Assembly: GCF_030506305.1 (NCBI RefSeq)
Contig: NZ_CP119421.1
Location: 1,542,354-1,606,353, forward strand
Direction: 5' to 3'
DNA: 64,000 bases
Origin: Porifericola rhodea
GTDB taxonomy: Bacteria; Bacteroidota; Bacteroidia; Cytophagales; Cyclobacteriaceae
Positions 8,589 to 18,445 of this stretch are shown here, in pieces. Positions within the stretch are counted from its first letter, which is position 1; each line of letters starts with the position of its first letter. Both the position numbers and the translations under genes were made by a program. The notes beneath the pieces are model-generated. The model made no database searches. It had not been told where the DNA came from and was given only the letters and a program-made list of their open reading frames with translations.

Positions 8589-11500
8589 TTATAAACTTTG
8601 TAGCCTTCTTTTTTCCTTAATAGCAGGCTCTACTTCTTCGGCAGTAGGTATATGCAATGGCTCCTCGGGGTCCATCCAACTGCTTAGCTTGTTCCACAGC
8701 TTGTTAATTTCCAGCTTAATATCATTAAATGCCAGAATAAATACCGGGAAGAAGAGGAGAATAATGAGTGTACCAAACATTACTCCATACGCTACCGATA
8801 TAGCCATTGGAATTAGAAACTGCGCCTGAAAACTCTTCTCCAGTATAAGAGGGAAAAGACCAGCTACAGTAGTGATAGAGGTAAGTAGTATAGCTCTAAA
8901 ACGAGATATACCCGCGTCATGAGCGGCTTGTTCTACTGTCATACCTTCCGTAAGATTACGGTTATACTTATCCAGCATAACTACAGCATCATTGATAATT
9001 ACTCCGGAGAGAGCTATCATACCATAAATACTAAGAATAGAAACCGGCTGAGCATGCACAAAATGACCAAGAGCAGCACAGATTAAACCGAAAGGAATCA
9101 GCAACAGTATGAGCCCTGCCTGATAAAGCGAGCGGAAAGAAAGTGTAATGGTCAGAATCATCATAATTAAGGCTACCGGGAATATCTTGGCAAAAGAATC
9201 TGCTGTACGCTCAGATCTCCGCTGCTGCCCCTCAAATGAGTAGCTTACCCCGGGATATTTAGCCAGAATGGGAGGAAGTATTTCTTCCTGTACCTTTTCT
9301 ATAATGGGAGGCACCGGCTCATATGGATCTACCAAATCTGCCAGTATGCGTACTTCCCGCTTACCATTGAAGTGATTGATATTAATAACCCCACGCTCAA
9401 TTGAGTAATCTGCCAGCTCTGTAAGTGGGTACTCGTTACCATTTTCATCTTTAATTTTCATAGACTCCATCTGCGAGATGGTCAGGCGATCTTCTTCTGG
9501 ATAGCGCACCCATATTCTTACCTCATCGGTACCAATAATAAGGCGCTGAGCTTCTTCTCCAAAAAAGGCCTGCCGTATCTGGTTGGTAATTTCCTGCTGA
9601 GAGAAACCCAGAAAATAAGCCTGTGGCCTTAGCGAAAGCTGCAACTCTCGCTGGCCAGAAGCTGTATTATCTTGTATATCTTTGAGGGAAGTAATGTTAG
9701 AAATCTTTTCTTTGACTTCCTCTTTGGCTGCCATCAGGTTTTCCATATTGCTCCCCAAAAGTGCCAGGTCAAAGGGATTGCCGAAGCGGTTTTGCCCCCC
9801 TACCGAAAACTTCTGCGCTTCTGGCACAGCACCAATTTTTTGCCGTATGCGACTGGCAATCTCAAAACTGGATATATCCTCAATATCTTCCATGTCTATC
9901 AGGTTTACCTGCACGTGGCCGGTATGCCCCCCAGTCTCAGGGTTACCTCTGCCGCCGTCGCTACCTACATTTCTATCCAGAGTTTTGATAAGAGAAAGAT
10001 CACTACCTCGCTCTTCTTTAATTTCCTCGTTTACTTCCCATACAGCTGTTTCAAACCTTCTGAGGTAATCTTCGGTAATGTTCTCACGTGTGCCCGGCTT
10101 AAGTACCAGAGATACGTTAAAGTTGTCAAAAGGTATAGAAGGGAAGAATGTCCAGCGAATAATACCGCCCTGAAACATACCTATCACAATCATGAGCAGG
10201 GCAATGGGCAGGGTAAAAGATATCCATTTGTAGTTGATCAGGAACTGCAGAGCTTTGCCATACACATTGTCGCGTAGGTATTTAATTCCTTTGTCCAGAC
10301 CGCCTCTGATTTTATCCTTGTTCGGTTTACCCTCTTTCTTTCTAAGTGCTTTGCCGGTAGCTAAGTGAGAAGGAAGGACAAAAAATGCTTCTACCAGAGA
10401 AAATGCCAGACAGCCAATTACTACTATCGCCATTTCGGTAGTAAAACCTTCATTATCTAATAGCATTAGAGGAATAAAAGCGATGATAGTAGTAGTAACT
10501 GAGGTAAATACTGAAGGCAACATTTCTACTGTACCATCTACTGCCGCTCTAATTGGGTTTTTGCCTCGCTCGGAGTGAGTATAAATATTTTCTGCAATTA
10601 CAATTCCGTCATCTACCAGAATACCTACCACCAAGATCATCCCGAATAATGAAAGCATATTTACAGTAATGCCCACCATATTACCAATGATAAACATGCC
10701 CAGAAAGGAAATAGGAATACCAATTGCCACCCAAAACGATAGTCTTAAGCTCAAGAACAGTCCCAGGGCTATCAAAACCAGCAACAGCCCCACCAAGCCA
10801 TTGCTCATTAGCAGGCTTACTCTCTGTTGTAAAAGGTCGTTGAAGTCGAAACTGGCAAAAAGCTCAAAGCTTTCTTTCTCAGCATTGTACTCTTCAATAT
10901 AATCCGATACAAACTCTGAAATCTCCTGCAAATCTTCTTCCGGAAGCTTTTGAATACTGATAGACACCGCGCGGTTTCCGTTAGAAAATGAGCGGTTTGG
11001 CGTATCTGCAAACTGTAGCCTGATATTGGCAATATCGCGTAATAACAAATTGCTTCCATCGGAATTGGCTCGCAACACTATTCTACCAATCTCTTCAGGA
11101 GCATTTTCTTTGGCATTAGCTCGTATCCTTATTTCCTCTTCCAGTGTTTTTATGGCGCCTCCTGAGATATCTCTGTTGTTGTTACGAATAGCGTTGGCTA
11201 CCTGGCTAAAAGTAAGGCCGTAACGCGAGAGGTCATCTTCAGATACTTCTACCGAAATTTCAAGGTCTGGGTAACCGTACACAGAAATTTGAGATATAAC
11301 GCCAGAGTTAAGCATATCATCTTCAATCAGCTCAGCCTCTTCTTTAAGGCGTTTCAGGTCCATGTTACTACTTCCACTACCTGTAAGCGTAAGAAAAGCC
11401 ACACGTGTGCTCCCCCAGGACCTATCTTTATAGACGGTAGGTTTTTCTGCTCCTGCCGGATAAGAGTTAATGCCATCTACTGCGTTTTTTACCTCAGTAA

Positions 11501-11816
11501 GCACTTCATCTATATCGTACTCTTCCAGGGTACGTATACGTATGGAGGCAGAGTTTTCTGAGGAGGTAGAAGTAACTTCTTCTATGCCGGTTACTCCTTT
11601 TAGAGCTTCTTCCACCTTTATGGTAATACCTTCTTCCATCTCTTCCGGCGATGCTCCGGGGTAGGTAACCCTAACAGATATATCGCGAGGTTTAGTCTCG
11701 GGAAAGAAAGACATATTGATGCTGAGCAGCCCCAGCGTACCAAAGATGATAATGATGGCCAGAATGGCATTTGCCCAGATAGGATATCGGACAAAAAATT
11801 CTACTACTTTTCTCAT
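8589..11816 (-). CDS. RND efflux transporter permease subunit (AcrB/HAE-like)
   Basis: A 1075-aa inner-membrane pump driven by the proton gradient. It has the family plan: a first membrane helix (about 13-34), a large periplasmic loop, a helix bundle, a second periplasmic loop and a second bundle. The proton-relay motif GILVDDGIVIAENIY lies at about 398-412 with Asp402 and Asp403. The second half repeats the pattern with GVIINDAVVMLDKYNR. Length is normal for the family. The start overlaps the adaptor stop by 4 bases (11813-11816). Among RND types the sequence looks closer to the Bacteroidota HAE/MMPL-like permeases than to metal pumps, but the substrate is not readable from sequence. Confidence 0.95.
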   Translation of the reverse strand: MRKVVEFFVRYPIWANAILAIIIIFGTLGLLSINMSFFPETKPRDISVRVTYPGASPEEMEEGITIKVEEALKGVTGIEEVTSTSSENSASIRIRTLEEYDIDEVLTEVKNAVDGINSYPAGAEKPTVYKDRSWGSTRVAFLTLTGSGSSNMDLKRLKEEAELIEDDMLNSGVISQISVYGYPDLEISVEVSEDDLSRYGLTFSQVANAIRNNNRDISGGAIKTLEEEIRIRANAKENAPEEIGRIVLRANSDGSNLLLRDIANIRLQFADTPNRSFSNGNRAVSISIQKLPEEDLQEISEFVSDYIEEYNAEKESFELFASFDFNDLLQQRVSLLMSNGLVGLLLVLIALGLFLSLRLSFWVAIGIPISFLGMFIIGNMVGITVNMLSLFGMILVVGILVDDGIVIAENIYTHSERGKNPIRAAVDGTVEMLPSVFTSVTTTIIAFIPLMLLDNEGFTTEMAIVVIGCLAFSLVEAFFVLPSHLATGKALRKKEGKPNKDKIRGGLDKGIKYLRDNVYGKALQFLINYKWISFTLPIALLMIVIGMFQGGIIRWTFFPSIPFDNFNVSLVLKPGTRENITEDYLRRFETAVWEVNEEIKEERGSDLSLIKTLDRNVGSDGGRGNPETGGHTGHVQVNLIDMEDIEDISSFEIASRIRQKIGAVPEAQKFSVGGQNRFGNPFDLALLGSNMENLMAAKEEVKEKISNITSLKDIQDNTASGQRELQLSLRPQAYFLGFSQQEITNQIRQAFFGEEAQRLIIGTDEVRIWVRYPEEDRLTISQMESMKIKDENGNEYPLTELADYSIERGVININHFNGKREVRILADLVDPYEPVPPIIEKVQEEILPPILAKYPGVSYSFEGQQRRSERTADSFAKIFPVALIMMILTITLSFRSLYQAGLILLLIPFGLICAALGHFVHAQPVSILSIYGMIALSGVIINDAVVMLDKYNRNLTEGMTVEQAAHDAGISRFRAILLTSITTVAGLFPLILEKSFQAQFLIPMAISVAYGVMFGTLIILLFFPVFILAFNDIKLEINKLWNKLSSWMDPEEPLHIPTAEEVEPAIKEKRRLQSL

Positions 11817-13027
11817 GATGCGTTTGTGGTTTGCTCAGGTTTTGCCGAATTGCTCTGAGAGGTCTGTGGAGCACTGGCTCCCTGTTGGGCATCAAAAGTG
11901 GTGACCCTCATATTTTCTATAGCGTTGGCGGGGGCTTCTATTACCAGGCTGTCGCCAGTATTTAGACCTTCACTCTCCAAAGGGCTAATTAACACCTGGT
12001 CGCGCATAATTTTTTCTACGTTAACCCTTTTGGTTTTAAGAACGCCACCGTCTACTACAAACACTTCGTTCTCGTTCATGAGTACACGACGAGGCACTTC
12101 CATAGCACTTTCCAGGCGGCTGCCAGGTATGGTAGCACGCATATACATACCATCGTACAATCCGCTCTGCGGCCCTTCTTTTACGCTTATGTATACATTA
12201 ATGGATTGGGTAGCAGGGTTTACAAAATCTCCTACCCGAATTACCTGTCCCTTCCAGCTACCACTGCCATCTTCATTACTTACCTCTACTGTGCTTCCCT
12301 CTTCTATCCATTTTACTTCATGAATATCTACCGGTATTTCCAACTCCATTTCATCTGTGCGAATGATTCTAGCAATATTTGTTCCCGCATTTACAATAGT
12401 ACCTACCTCCAGGTTTACTTCTGTAATACTGCCATCATAAGGGGCATAAATGGTATACTTACGAAGGTTCTCCTCCATACTTTTTATAGTATAGTAGTCT
12501 CTGAGGATGTTTTTAGTTGCCAGAAAGGTTTTTACCTTATTGCTTTTAATCTCAGGAAGTTCAGGGAGGGGTTTGTCTATTTCTATGCTCTCAAAATAGG
12601 TAAGAAAAGCCGGGTAAGTATCCGCAAAATCTATTTTTAGATCGGGCAGGCTAGAAGCCAGTAAGTTGAGCAGTTCACTTTTGCGTGCCTGCAAATTCAG
12701 GCGAGCCTCTTCGCTATAAATACGGCAAAGTATCTGCCCCCTGCGAAAGTTGGTACCGGGTTTTAAAGAAATAGAGCCGGGCATAAGCCTGCCTCCTACT
12801 TCTGCAATAACGCTAAGAGTTTGAGAGGAAGTAATACGTCCGTAAGCCACTACCTCAGTGTCTATCTCACGATACTCTACGGGGTTTACCTTTACATAAT
12901 TAGTAGATACCTGCTTTGGTCTTTCGGGTGGGAGTTCCTTCATACCGGCAAACTGCCGCATTGCAAAATAGCCTCCACCTAAAATAAGTATGGCAATTGC
13001 AAAGACAATAATTTTCCTGGGGTTCAT
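11813..13027 (-). CDS. RND efflux periplasmic adaptor (membrane fusion protein)
   Basis: A 404-aa adaptor that bridges the inner-membrane pump and TolC. The N-terminus has a single hydrophobic anchor (KIIVFAIAILILGGGYFA). The lipoyl/biotinyl-like halves (SVIAEVGGRL ... GTNFRRGQILCRIYS, and YAPYDGSITEVNLEVGTIV) flank a coiled-coil hairpin, followed by a beta-barrel domain. The C-terminal tail is Gln/Ser/Ala rich and probably disordered. First gene of the efflux operon; overlaps the permease start by 4 bases. No TetR or MarR-type regulator gene is next to the operon, so its control is not evident here. Confidence 0.93.
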   Translation of the reverse strand: MNPRKIIVFAIAILILGGGYFAMRQFAGMKELPPERPKQVSTNYVKVNPVEYREIDTEVVAYGRITSSQTLSVIAEVGGRLMPGSISLKPGTNFRRGQILCRIYSEEARLNLQARKSELLNLLASSLPDLKIDFADTYPAFLTYFESIEIDKPLPELPEIKSNKVKTFLATKNILRDYYTIKSMEENLRKYTIYAPYDGSITEVNLEVGTIVNAGTNIARIIRTDEMELEIPVDIHEVKWIEEGSTVEVSNEDGSGSWKGQVIRVGDFVNPATQSINVYISVKEGPQSGLYDGMYMRATIPGSRLESAMEVPRRVLMNENEVFVVDGGVLKTKRVNVEKIMRDQVLISPLESEGLNTGDSLVIEAPANAIENMRVTTFDAQQGASAPQTSQSNSAKPEQTTNAS

Positions 13028-13255
13028 CTTGATGGTAATGAGTGTTAAACTGCAAACTATGTAAGCTAACGTAAAGCTCGAAAAGCATTTGTAAATCTTA
13101 TACTAAAAGGTATTTTTTTTAGACAAAACCTTAGCATAAGCAAAACGGACGGGCATGTTCAGGTATTAATGAACGCTAATCCTTTTCAGTTAGTTACGAT
13201 TTTAGCCGTGTATAACCGACTCACTGTTAGAAAATTACGGCTAGCCTAATAAAAG

Positions 13256-15163
13256 TTAACCAAACAATGAGTTGGTAAATGACACCTTGATTTTTACCTG
13301 AAATTTTTCAATCGTTTTCAGGATTTCACGCAAGGTAACCATTTCTATTTTAGTCATACTTTTTATGTCCATTAAGTTGTCGGGTTCGCTACGGTCGGTT
13401 ATGATTTGTATAGCTTGTTTTTTCAGGCGCATACCCATCAGGTAATAGTAAGACTGCATCAGTTCGTGATACTCTTTTTCGCTAAAAACCTCTTGCTCTT
13501 TAAGTGCCTCTAGCCTTTCTCCGGTATTGGTCTTAAATATACGGTGCTTCAGAGCAAATACGCGCACAAGGTCTACAATTGGCGTCATGGTTTTTTTGAT
13601 ATTAAATACTTCTCGCTCTCCCTCCTGAAAGGTTTTTATATTTTTGAAGAAAGTGAGTGGAGGCTCATACTGTAGCGCGTTTTTTCCGATATGATAAAAA
13701 AAGCGTTCCAAAGGTTGATTTAAGGTGTCATTTAAAAACTCTTTCAGTTCTACCATAATCTGCTCCTCGCCATAGAGAAAACGACAATCAAAAAAGGTAG
13801 AAATATTGACGACAGTTTCGGGTATAGCTTCCGATATCCAACGTGTATAGTTACGTTTCCAGTGAGATAGTGAATGTGTCCATTTGGGATTTTTAGCCAT
13901 AAAACCACCGCTACAGTAACTGAAACCGATATAGTCCAGGTGGGCAGATACCTGTTCGGCAAAATTTAAAAAGTAAGCTCTTACCTCCTCTCTATGTTCG
14001 TTGGCCTTATCTTCGTAGATAATCGCATTATCCTGGTCTGTTTTAAGCGTTTGCTCTTTGCGCCCCTCACTACCCAAAGCCATAAATACAAATTTGGCAG
14101 GCGGCTCTCCTAACTCGGCGATCACTCCTTCTATCACCTTAACCAGTATGGCATCAGATACCGTTGTAATCATCTGGTTCACAATCTCTGCTTTTACTCC
14201 TCTACTTAGCAATTGATGCACAATCTCAGGTACTTTGTTCCACTTCTGCTTTAGCTCTTCTACATGAAGGGCCAGCTTTACAGACTGTATAAATACAAAA
14301 GGGGATTGAGCCTGCTCGCTAAGCAGACGGTTTCTGCTTAAGAAGCCGGTATACTCTCCTCCTCTTTCAATCAGCAGGTAACGTATTTTTGTACTGAACA
14401 TCAGCAAGATAGCCTCGTAAACAAACTTCTGATCATTGATAGAGACAATTGGGTTATCCATTACCTCAGAAATGGGCAGTTCGGCACTTTTTAGCTGGGC
14501 CAGCACATTGTCTCTCAGAGAGATGTCTGTTACGTAACCTATAATTTTCTGATGGGTATTAGTAACAAAAAGGCAACTGGTTCTATGCTCGGCCATCATT
14601 CTTGCTGCCTGATACACCGGTGTATGCTGCGGGCATGAAACAATATCACGAGTACTCACCGACTCTATTTTACGAGAGTACAGTTGGTCAGAAGCCAGAT
14701 AGTTTTCTTCATAAGTCTGAGAACGCTTGACAAAGTGCGCATACTCATCATTCAGCATCAGCTTACCAAACTCCGAAGTAAAGTGATGAAAGAAACCATC
14801 ATAAGCCCGGCAAAGCGCTCTAAAATCATTACGATGAAGAAAATATACCCTTGTACCCTTCTGCGCTACTACAGTACGTATAGATTTTTTCTTGTTTAGT
14901 AAAACCGATATTCCTCCATAGCATATTCCTTTTCCGTAGTGTTCCGGCAAGCGTTTTTTGTAAGCACTATCGTAGAAGAAGGCTTCGTACTCCCCTTCTG
15001 CTATAATATCTACACCCTTCATTTTGGTTTTTTCCTGTAGATAAATGACGGTCTCTTTCTTATAAAAAACCTCCTGTAGGAGTTCAGAGATACTTTCCAG
15101 AACATCTTCGGGTAATAGGTCAAAGGGTTTTACGCTTTTGAGTAATTGCAGCTTTTCGCTCAT
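13256..15163 (-). CDS. cNMP-binding/CBS/DUF294 nucleotidyltransferase-like protein
   Basis: A 635-aa cytoplasmic multi-domain protein. Order: a cyclic-nucleotide-binding-like beta-roll (about 10-140, with GEYEAFFYDS and YGGISVLLN), two CBS repeats (about 170-285), a nucleotidyltransferase domain of DUF294/GlnD type (about 300-480) and a helical C-terminal domain. The nucleotidyltransferase keeps catalytic features: GSEGRKEQ at 364-371 and DQD at 376-378, the metal-binding Asp pair. Its target is unknown. The following exonuclease gene starts within its stop (15160-15163... the exonuclease is upstream on this strand and overlaps by 4 bases), so the two are translationally coupled. Pairs of these two families occur in many bacteria, often near acetate-type symporters; no symporter is beside it here. 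Confidence 0.85.
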   Translation of the reverse strand: MSEKLQLLKSVKPFDLLPEDVLESISELLQEVFYKKETVIYLQEKTKMKGVDIIAEGEYEAFFYDSAYKKRLPEHYGKGICYGGISVLLNKKKSIRTVVAQKGTRVYFLHRNDFRALCRAYDGFFHHFTSEFGKLMLNDEYAHFVKRSQTYEENYLASDQLYSRKIESVSTRDIVSCPQHTPVYQAARMMAEHRTSCLFVTNTHQKIIGYVTDISLRDNVLAQLKSAELPISEVMDNPIVSINDQKFVYEAILLMFSTKIRYLLIERGGEYTGFLSRNRLLSEQAQSPFVFIQSVKLALHVEELKQKWNKVPEIVHQLLSRGVKAEIVNQMITTVSDAILVKVIEGVIAELGEPPAKFVFMALGSEGRKEQTLKTDQDNAIIYEDKANEHREEVRAYFLNFAEQVSAHLDYIGFSYCSGGFMAKNPKWTHSLSHWKRNYTRWISEAIPETVVNISTFFDCRFLYGEEQIMVELKEFLNDTLNQPLERFFYHIGKNALQYEPPLTFFKNIKTFQEGEREVFNIKKTMTPIVDLVRVFALKHRIFKTNTGERLEALKEQEVFSEKEYHELMQSYYYLMGMRLKKQAIQIITDRSEPDNLMDIKSMTKIEMVTLREILKTIEKFQVKIKVSFTNSLFG

Positions 15164-15864
15164 AGTTGAAAAAAGATCAGAGTAAGCAGAAACAAGAGCA
15201 TCAAGATAATATACAGAAAAGTATGCCTGGAGGTTAAGTCGGCAGCGGAGACTGTCTGGCTACGACTTTGCTGTAGCTGTATACTTTCCTCGCTAATACT
15301 TCCCTTTTTAAGCATGGCAAAGAAGCAGTCTGCTGTAGCCCGGGCATCGGAGAGCGCATGGTGCTGTTGCTGTAGTGTTTTCTGAAAAAGCCTTTTGTAT
15401 AGCTCTCCCAAACCCAGGTAGCGACGAAAGGGGTAACGTATGTAGTCTTCCGTAGCCTTCATGGTGCAGAAGGAGGGCAGAGAAGGTAGTGGGTTGCTCA
15501 GCCCGCAACGATAAAAACTTACCCCCAGCATATGGTAATCCAGCTTTACATAGTGACCAACCACCAGAGGTTGGTAACGGTCTAAATCTTCCTGTAACTT
15601 TTGCATCACTTCCTGACGGCTTAATCCGTGCTTTAACAAAAAGCTTTTATCCAGGCCATGAACATTATAAGAGGCAGGGCTAATCTCAAAGTTGGTAGCT
15701 TGTATATAAAATGTAGACTCTTTAACAAACTTACCTGATTTGGTATAAACTAGCCAAGCTACCTGTACTATATGGGGCCAGTGCTCATCCTGATCATAAG
15801 GTATGTCCCAATTTTTGGGCAAGCCGGAAGTTTCCGTGTCTACGAACAGCAAATAATCTCTCAC
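15160..15864 (-). CDS. DEDDh 3'-5' exonuclease with C-terminal membrane anchor
   Basis: A 234-aa protein of the DnaQ-like exonuclease family. Exo I: DTE (Asp9, Glu11) in FVDTETSGLP; Exo II: Asp109 in VGHYVKLDYHML; Exo III: His168 with Asp173 in HHALSDARAT, the DEDDh type. The domain ends by about residue 190; after a polar linker the last 20 residues (FLYIILMLLFLLTLIFF) form a probable membrane anchor, unusual for a proofreading subunit. The start is a GTG at 15864. The stop overlaps the start of the cNMP/CBS/nucleotidyltransferase gene by 4 bases. The substrate may be a nucleic-acid end or a nucleotidylated product made by its partner; the latter is inference. Confidence 0.85.
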   Translation of the reverse strand: MRDYLLFVDTETSGLPKNWDIPYDQDEHWPHIVQVAWLVYTKSGKFVKESTFYIQATNFEISPASYNVHGLDKSFLLKHGLSRQEVMQKLQEDLDRYQPLVVGHYVKLDYHMLGVSFYRCGLSNPLPSLPSFCTMKATEDYIRYPFRRYLGLGELYKRLFQKTLQQQHHALSDARATADCFFAMLKKGSISEESIQLQQSRSQTVSAADLTSRHTFLYIILMLLFLLTLIFFQL

Positions 15865-15970
15865 GCTTCAAATTACCAAATTATTTTAGCATTGGATAGC
15901 AAAGCACTTTCAGCAAGAATTTTTCTGTAGAATAATGCATATTGTCCACTTATCCTGACTACTACCTATT

Positions 15971-16867
15971 ATGCGCTATATCTCTTTTGTTCTCGCTCTA
16001 CTACTTTTCGTATCCTGCAAGACTAATCCACAGCAAGAGAAAAAAACACTGCACGAGTTGAGGACTGTGATTGAAGAAATCTTTGCCAGTACAGAAGGTG
16101 ATTTTGCTTTGGCATTTAAAGACCTGTCAGAAGAGGGGGATTCACTTTTTATTCAGGCAGATGAGAGTTTCCATGCCGCCAGCACTATGAAAACACCCCT
16201 ATTGCTAGAAGTATATAAACAGGCAGAGGCAGGGCGTTTTCGGCTGGACGATTCTCTTCTCGTAAAAAATGAGTTTAAAAGTATAGTTGACAGTAGCCTG
16301 TATTCTTTAAGTCCCGAAGACGATACTTACCATATGCTATATCAGCAACTGGGGCAAAAGCAAAGTATATTTGACTTAACTTATCAGATGATTATCGCCA
16401 GTAGTAACCTGGCTACTAACATTGTAATAGAGCTGGTAGGTGCTCAAAATACAACGAGAAGCATGCGTTCCCTGGGGGCCAAAGACATACAGATATTAAG
16501 AGGGGTAGAAGATATCAAAGCTTATCGGCAGGGGCTAAGTAATACAACTACCGCCTACGATCTAATCTTGATGTTTGAAGCTTTAGCCACAGATAAAATA
16601 CTGAGCGACAGCTCCAGAAAGGCAATTATTGACATTCTGCTGGATCAAAAATTTAATGAGATGATTCCTGCGCATTTGCCCGATAACGTAAAGGTAGCCC
16701 ACAAAACCGGTTGGATTAGTGGGCTGCATCATGACTCAGGTATTGTTTATCTGCCCGATGGTCGGAAGTATGTACTGGTACTGCTCTCCAAAAACCTGAC
16801 AGATGAGGAGGCTGGCGTAGCTACCCTTGCCCAAGCCTCCAGGCTTATTTATGATTACCTTAACTAA
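15971..16867 (+). CDS. Class A beta-lactamase-like serine hydrolase lipoprotein
   Basis: A 298-aa protein with a lipoprotein signal (lipobox FVSC, Cys16). It has the active-site motifs of the serine penicillin-recognising fold: STMK with Ser71 and Lys74, SSN at 144-146 in the SDN position, and HKTGW with Lys245-Gly247. Glu180 in RGVED is a candidate for the general base of the omega loop. The family (Beta-lactamase2 type) contains both true beta-lactamases and peptidase-like enzymes; the sequence alone does not show antibiotic hydrolysis. It is divergent from the exonuclease gene and convergent with the M28 peptidase gene, 4 bases from its stop. Confidence 0.85.
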   Translation: MRYISFVLALLLFVSCKTNPQQEKKTLHELRTVIEEIFASTEGDFALAFKDLSEEGDSLFIQADESFHAASTMKTPLLLEVYKQAEAGRFRLDDSLLVKNEFKSIVDSSLYSLSPEDDTYHMLYQQLGQKQSIFDLTYQMIIASSNLATNIVIELVGAQNTTRSMRSLGAKDIQILRGVEDIKAYRQGLSNTTTAYDLILMFEALATDKILSDSSRKAIIDILLDQKFNEMIPAHLPDNVKVAHKTGWISGLHHDSGIVYLPDGRKYVLVLLSKNLTDEEAGVATLAQASRLIYDYLN

Positions 16868-16871
16868 ACGC

Positions 16872-18353
16872 TTACTCCCTACCGTACAGGGTTTTTCCGG
16901 CTTCTTCGTAGGCATCACCCTCTACCCAAAAAGGACTTTGACTGCTATTGGCGATCTTATCTGCGGCTAAAACATAAGCTTCGCACAATTTTTCTACATA
17001 GGAGAAGTTGAGACTTTCGGCTTCATCGGCCAGTTGATGGTAGTAGCGCATAATTTCAGCATCAAAAGCTGTAAAGCCTGCCGAAAAAGTAACTGCCGGC
17101 ACGCCCGCTTTGGCGAAGCTAACGTTATCTGAACGATCAAAAAGGTTCTGCTCCGGCACAGGGTCAGCCATTGCCTTTAAGCCCACTGCCTGCGCCGCTT
17201 CTTTAAATGCCTTGTCTGCTGAAGTTCTTCCCAGGCCAATTACAGTAATTCTGGTAGTATCGTTATAGCCCGCTCCATCAGAGTTAAGGTTAAACACGAC
17301 CTGTTCCATAGGTACCAGCGGATGCTCCGCGTACCATTGGCTTCCCAGTAGCCCTTTCTCTTCCGCAGTAAGCGCCAGCAGCAGTACTGAACGTTTAGGT
17401 GGATGCTGACCAAAATAACGGGCCGCACTAATGAGAGCGGTAGTCCCTATAGCATTGTCGCGGGCACCATTGTAAACAGAGTCTTGAAGATTTTTCCCTT
17501 CTGCTACTCCTACATGATCGTAGTGAGCTGAGAGCAGAACGTACTCATCTTTTAATTTAGGGTCAGTCCCTTCTACTTTACCAATCACATTGTACGTTGA
17601 AATCTGACGGTCTATTTTCCCTTTTATGGAAAGGCGAAGTTTGGGCTGAGTAGCAGATAGAACATCCAGATGTTGACCTTTAGCATCATTAATGAGGAAG
17701 TAAGGCATAGCCTGATCTTCCGCGCTGTTTTGTCCCATTGTTAGCCGTTCAGCATTCATATAGCGGTTTAGCAAGTTCCACGGCATCTGAGAAGATTTAT
17801 ACAACTCTACAAGTCCCTTACCTCCGTACTCTTGTACCATCTTTAGTTTTTCCTGCCCTTCTGCTATAGCACTGTAACTAGACTTTGAGTCAGGGTAGCC
17901 CGCTTTGGTAACCACTATCTTTCCTTCAATATCATTGTTTTTGAAGTCTTCTTCCGTGCCAAAGTCTAAAAAAACTGACTCAGCTTCAAGCTCTCCATCT
18001 TGCCCTTGCAGCACCAGCAGGTCTTCCAGTATCTGTAATGATTGCTGTTCATAAGTGAGGCTGGCGTTTTGTGCCGGCTTTTGCAATAGCAAAGGAACAG
18101 CCTGGAAGTAGGAGCCTTCACCCTCCACTGGCTCTACACCGTAGCTCTGCATCTGAGCAGCGATATAGCGTGCGGCAATATCTAATTCCGGAGAACCGGT
18201 ATCTCTACCTTTAAGCTCATCAGAAGCCAGAAAACGAATATGCGTTTCTACCTCGCTTCTCTTTATGACTTCCTTCAGCTGCTGGGCATTTCCCTTTGGT
18301 ATAAGAGTAGCAAGCAGAACCGCCAGCCCATATAGTTTACAGTACATTTGCAT
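16872..18353 (-). CDS. M28 family zinc peptidase with PA domain
   Basis: A 493-aa secreted metallo-aminopeptidase or carboxypeptidase-like enzyme. A signal peptide covers about 1-24 (ends GNAQ). A protease-associated (PA) insert lies at about 105-245. The co-catalytic zinc site of family M28 is readable: His277 and Asp279 in AHYDH, Asp299 in ARDN, Glu331-Glu332 in TAEEKG, Asp359 in NSDGAG, and a last His in RYYHQLADE near 445. It likely digests peptides in the periplasm or outside the cell. Transcribed toward the serine hydrolase; 92 bases separate it from the upstream MscS gene on the same strand, so it may or may not share a transcript. Confidence 0.92.
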   Translation of the reverse strand: MQMYCKLYGLAVLLATLIPKGNAQQLKEVIKRSEVETHIRFLASDELKGRDTGSPELDIAARYIAAQMQSYGVEPVEGEGSYFQAVPLLLQKPAQNASLTYEQQSLQILEDLLVLQGQDGELEAESVFLDFGTEEDFKNNDIEGKIVVTKAGYPDSKSSYSAIAEGQEKLKMVQEYGGKGLVELYKSSQMPWNLLNRYMNAERLTMGQNSAEDQAMPYFLINDAKGQHLDVLSATQPKLRLSIKGKIDRQISTYNVIGKVEGTDPKLKDEYVLLSAHYDHVGVAEGKNLQDSVYNGARDNAIGTTALISAARYFGQHPPKRSVLLLALTAEEKGLLGSQWYAEHPLVPMEQVVFNLNSDGAGYNDTTRITVIGLGRTSADKAFKEAAQAVGLKAMADPVPEQNLFDRSDNVSFAKAGVPAVTFSAGFTAFDAEIMRYYHQLADEAESLNFSYVEKLCEAYVLAADKIANSSQSPFWVEGDAYEEAGKTLYGRE

Positions 18354-18414
18354 GTTCGTTGGGTTAAGTTGTGTAGTACCTCGATAAAACTCTGCAAGTT
18401 AACCTTTATTATTT

Positions 18415-18436
18415 TAGCCTGGCAGTTCGCCTGCCA
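18415..18436 (-). terminator. Weak hairpin after MscS gene
   Basis: TGGCAG/CTGCCA with a 5-base loop (18420-18436), just downstream of the MscS stop at 18446. The following sequence on the minus strand is AT-rich but has no clean U run, so termination is uncertain. Confidence 0.3.
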
Positions 18437-18445
18437 AACACACAT

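Noticed and set aside
9672-10277. A 201-codon open frame on the plus strand
   Set aside because: It lies wholly antisense to the RND permease and shows no family features or signal sequence.
12206-12640. A 144-codon open frame on the plus strand
   Set aside because: Antisense to the RND adaptor gene; low-complexity and without a recognisable domain.
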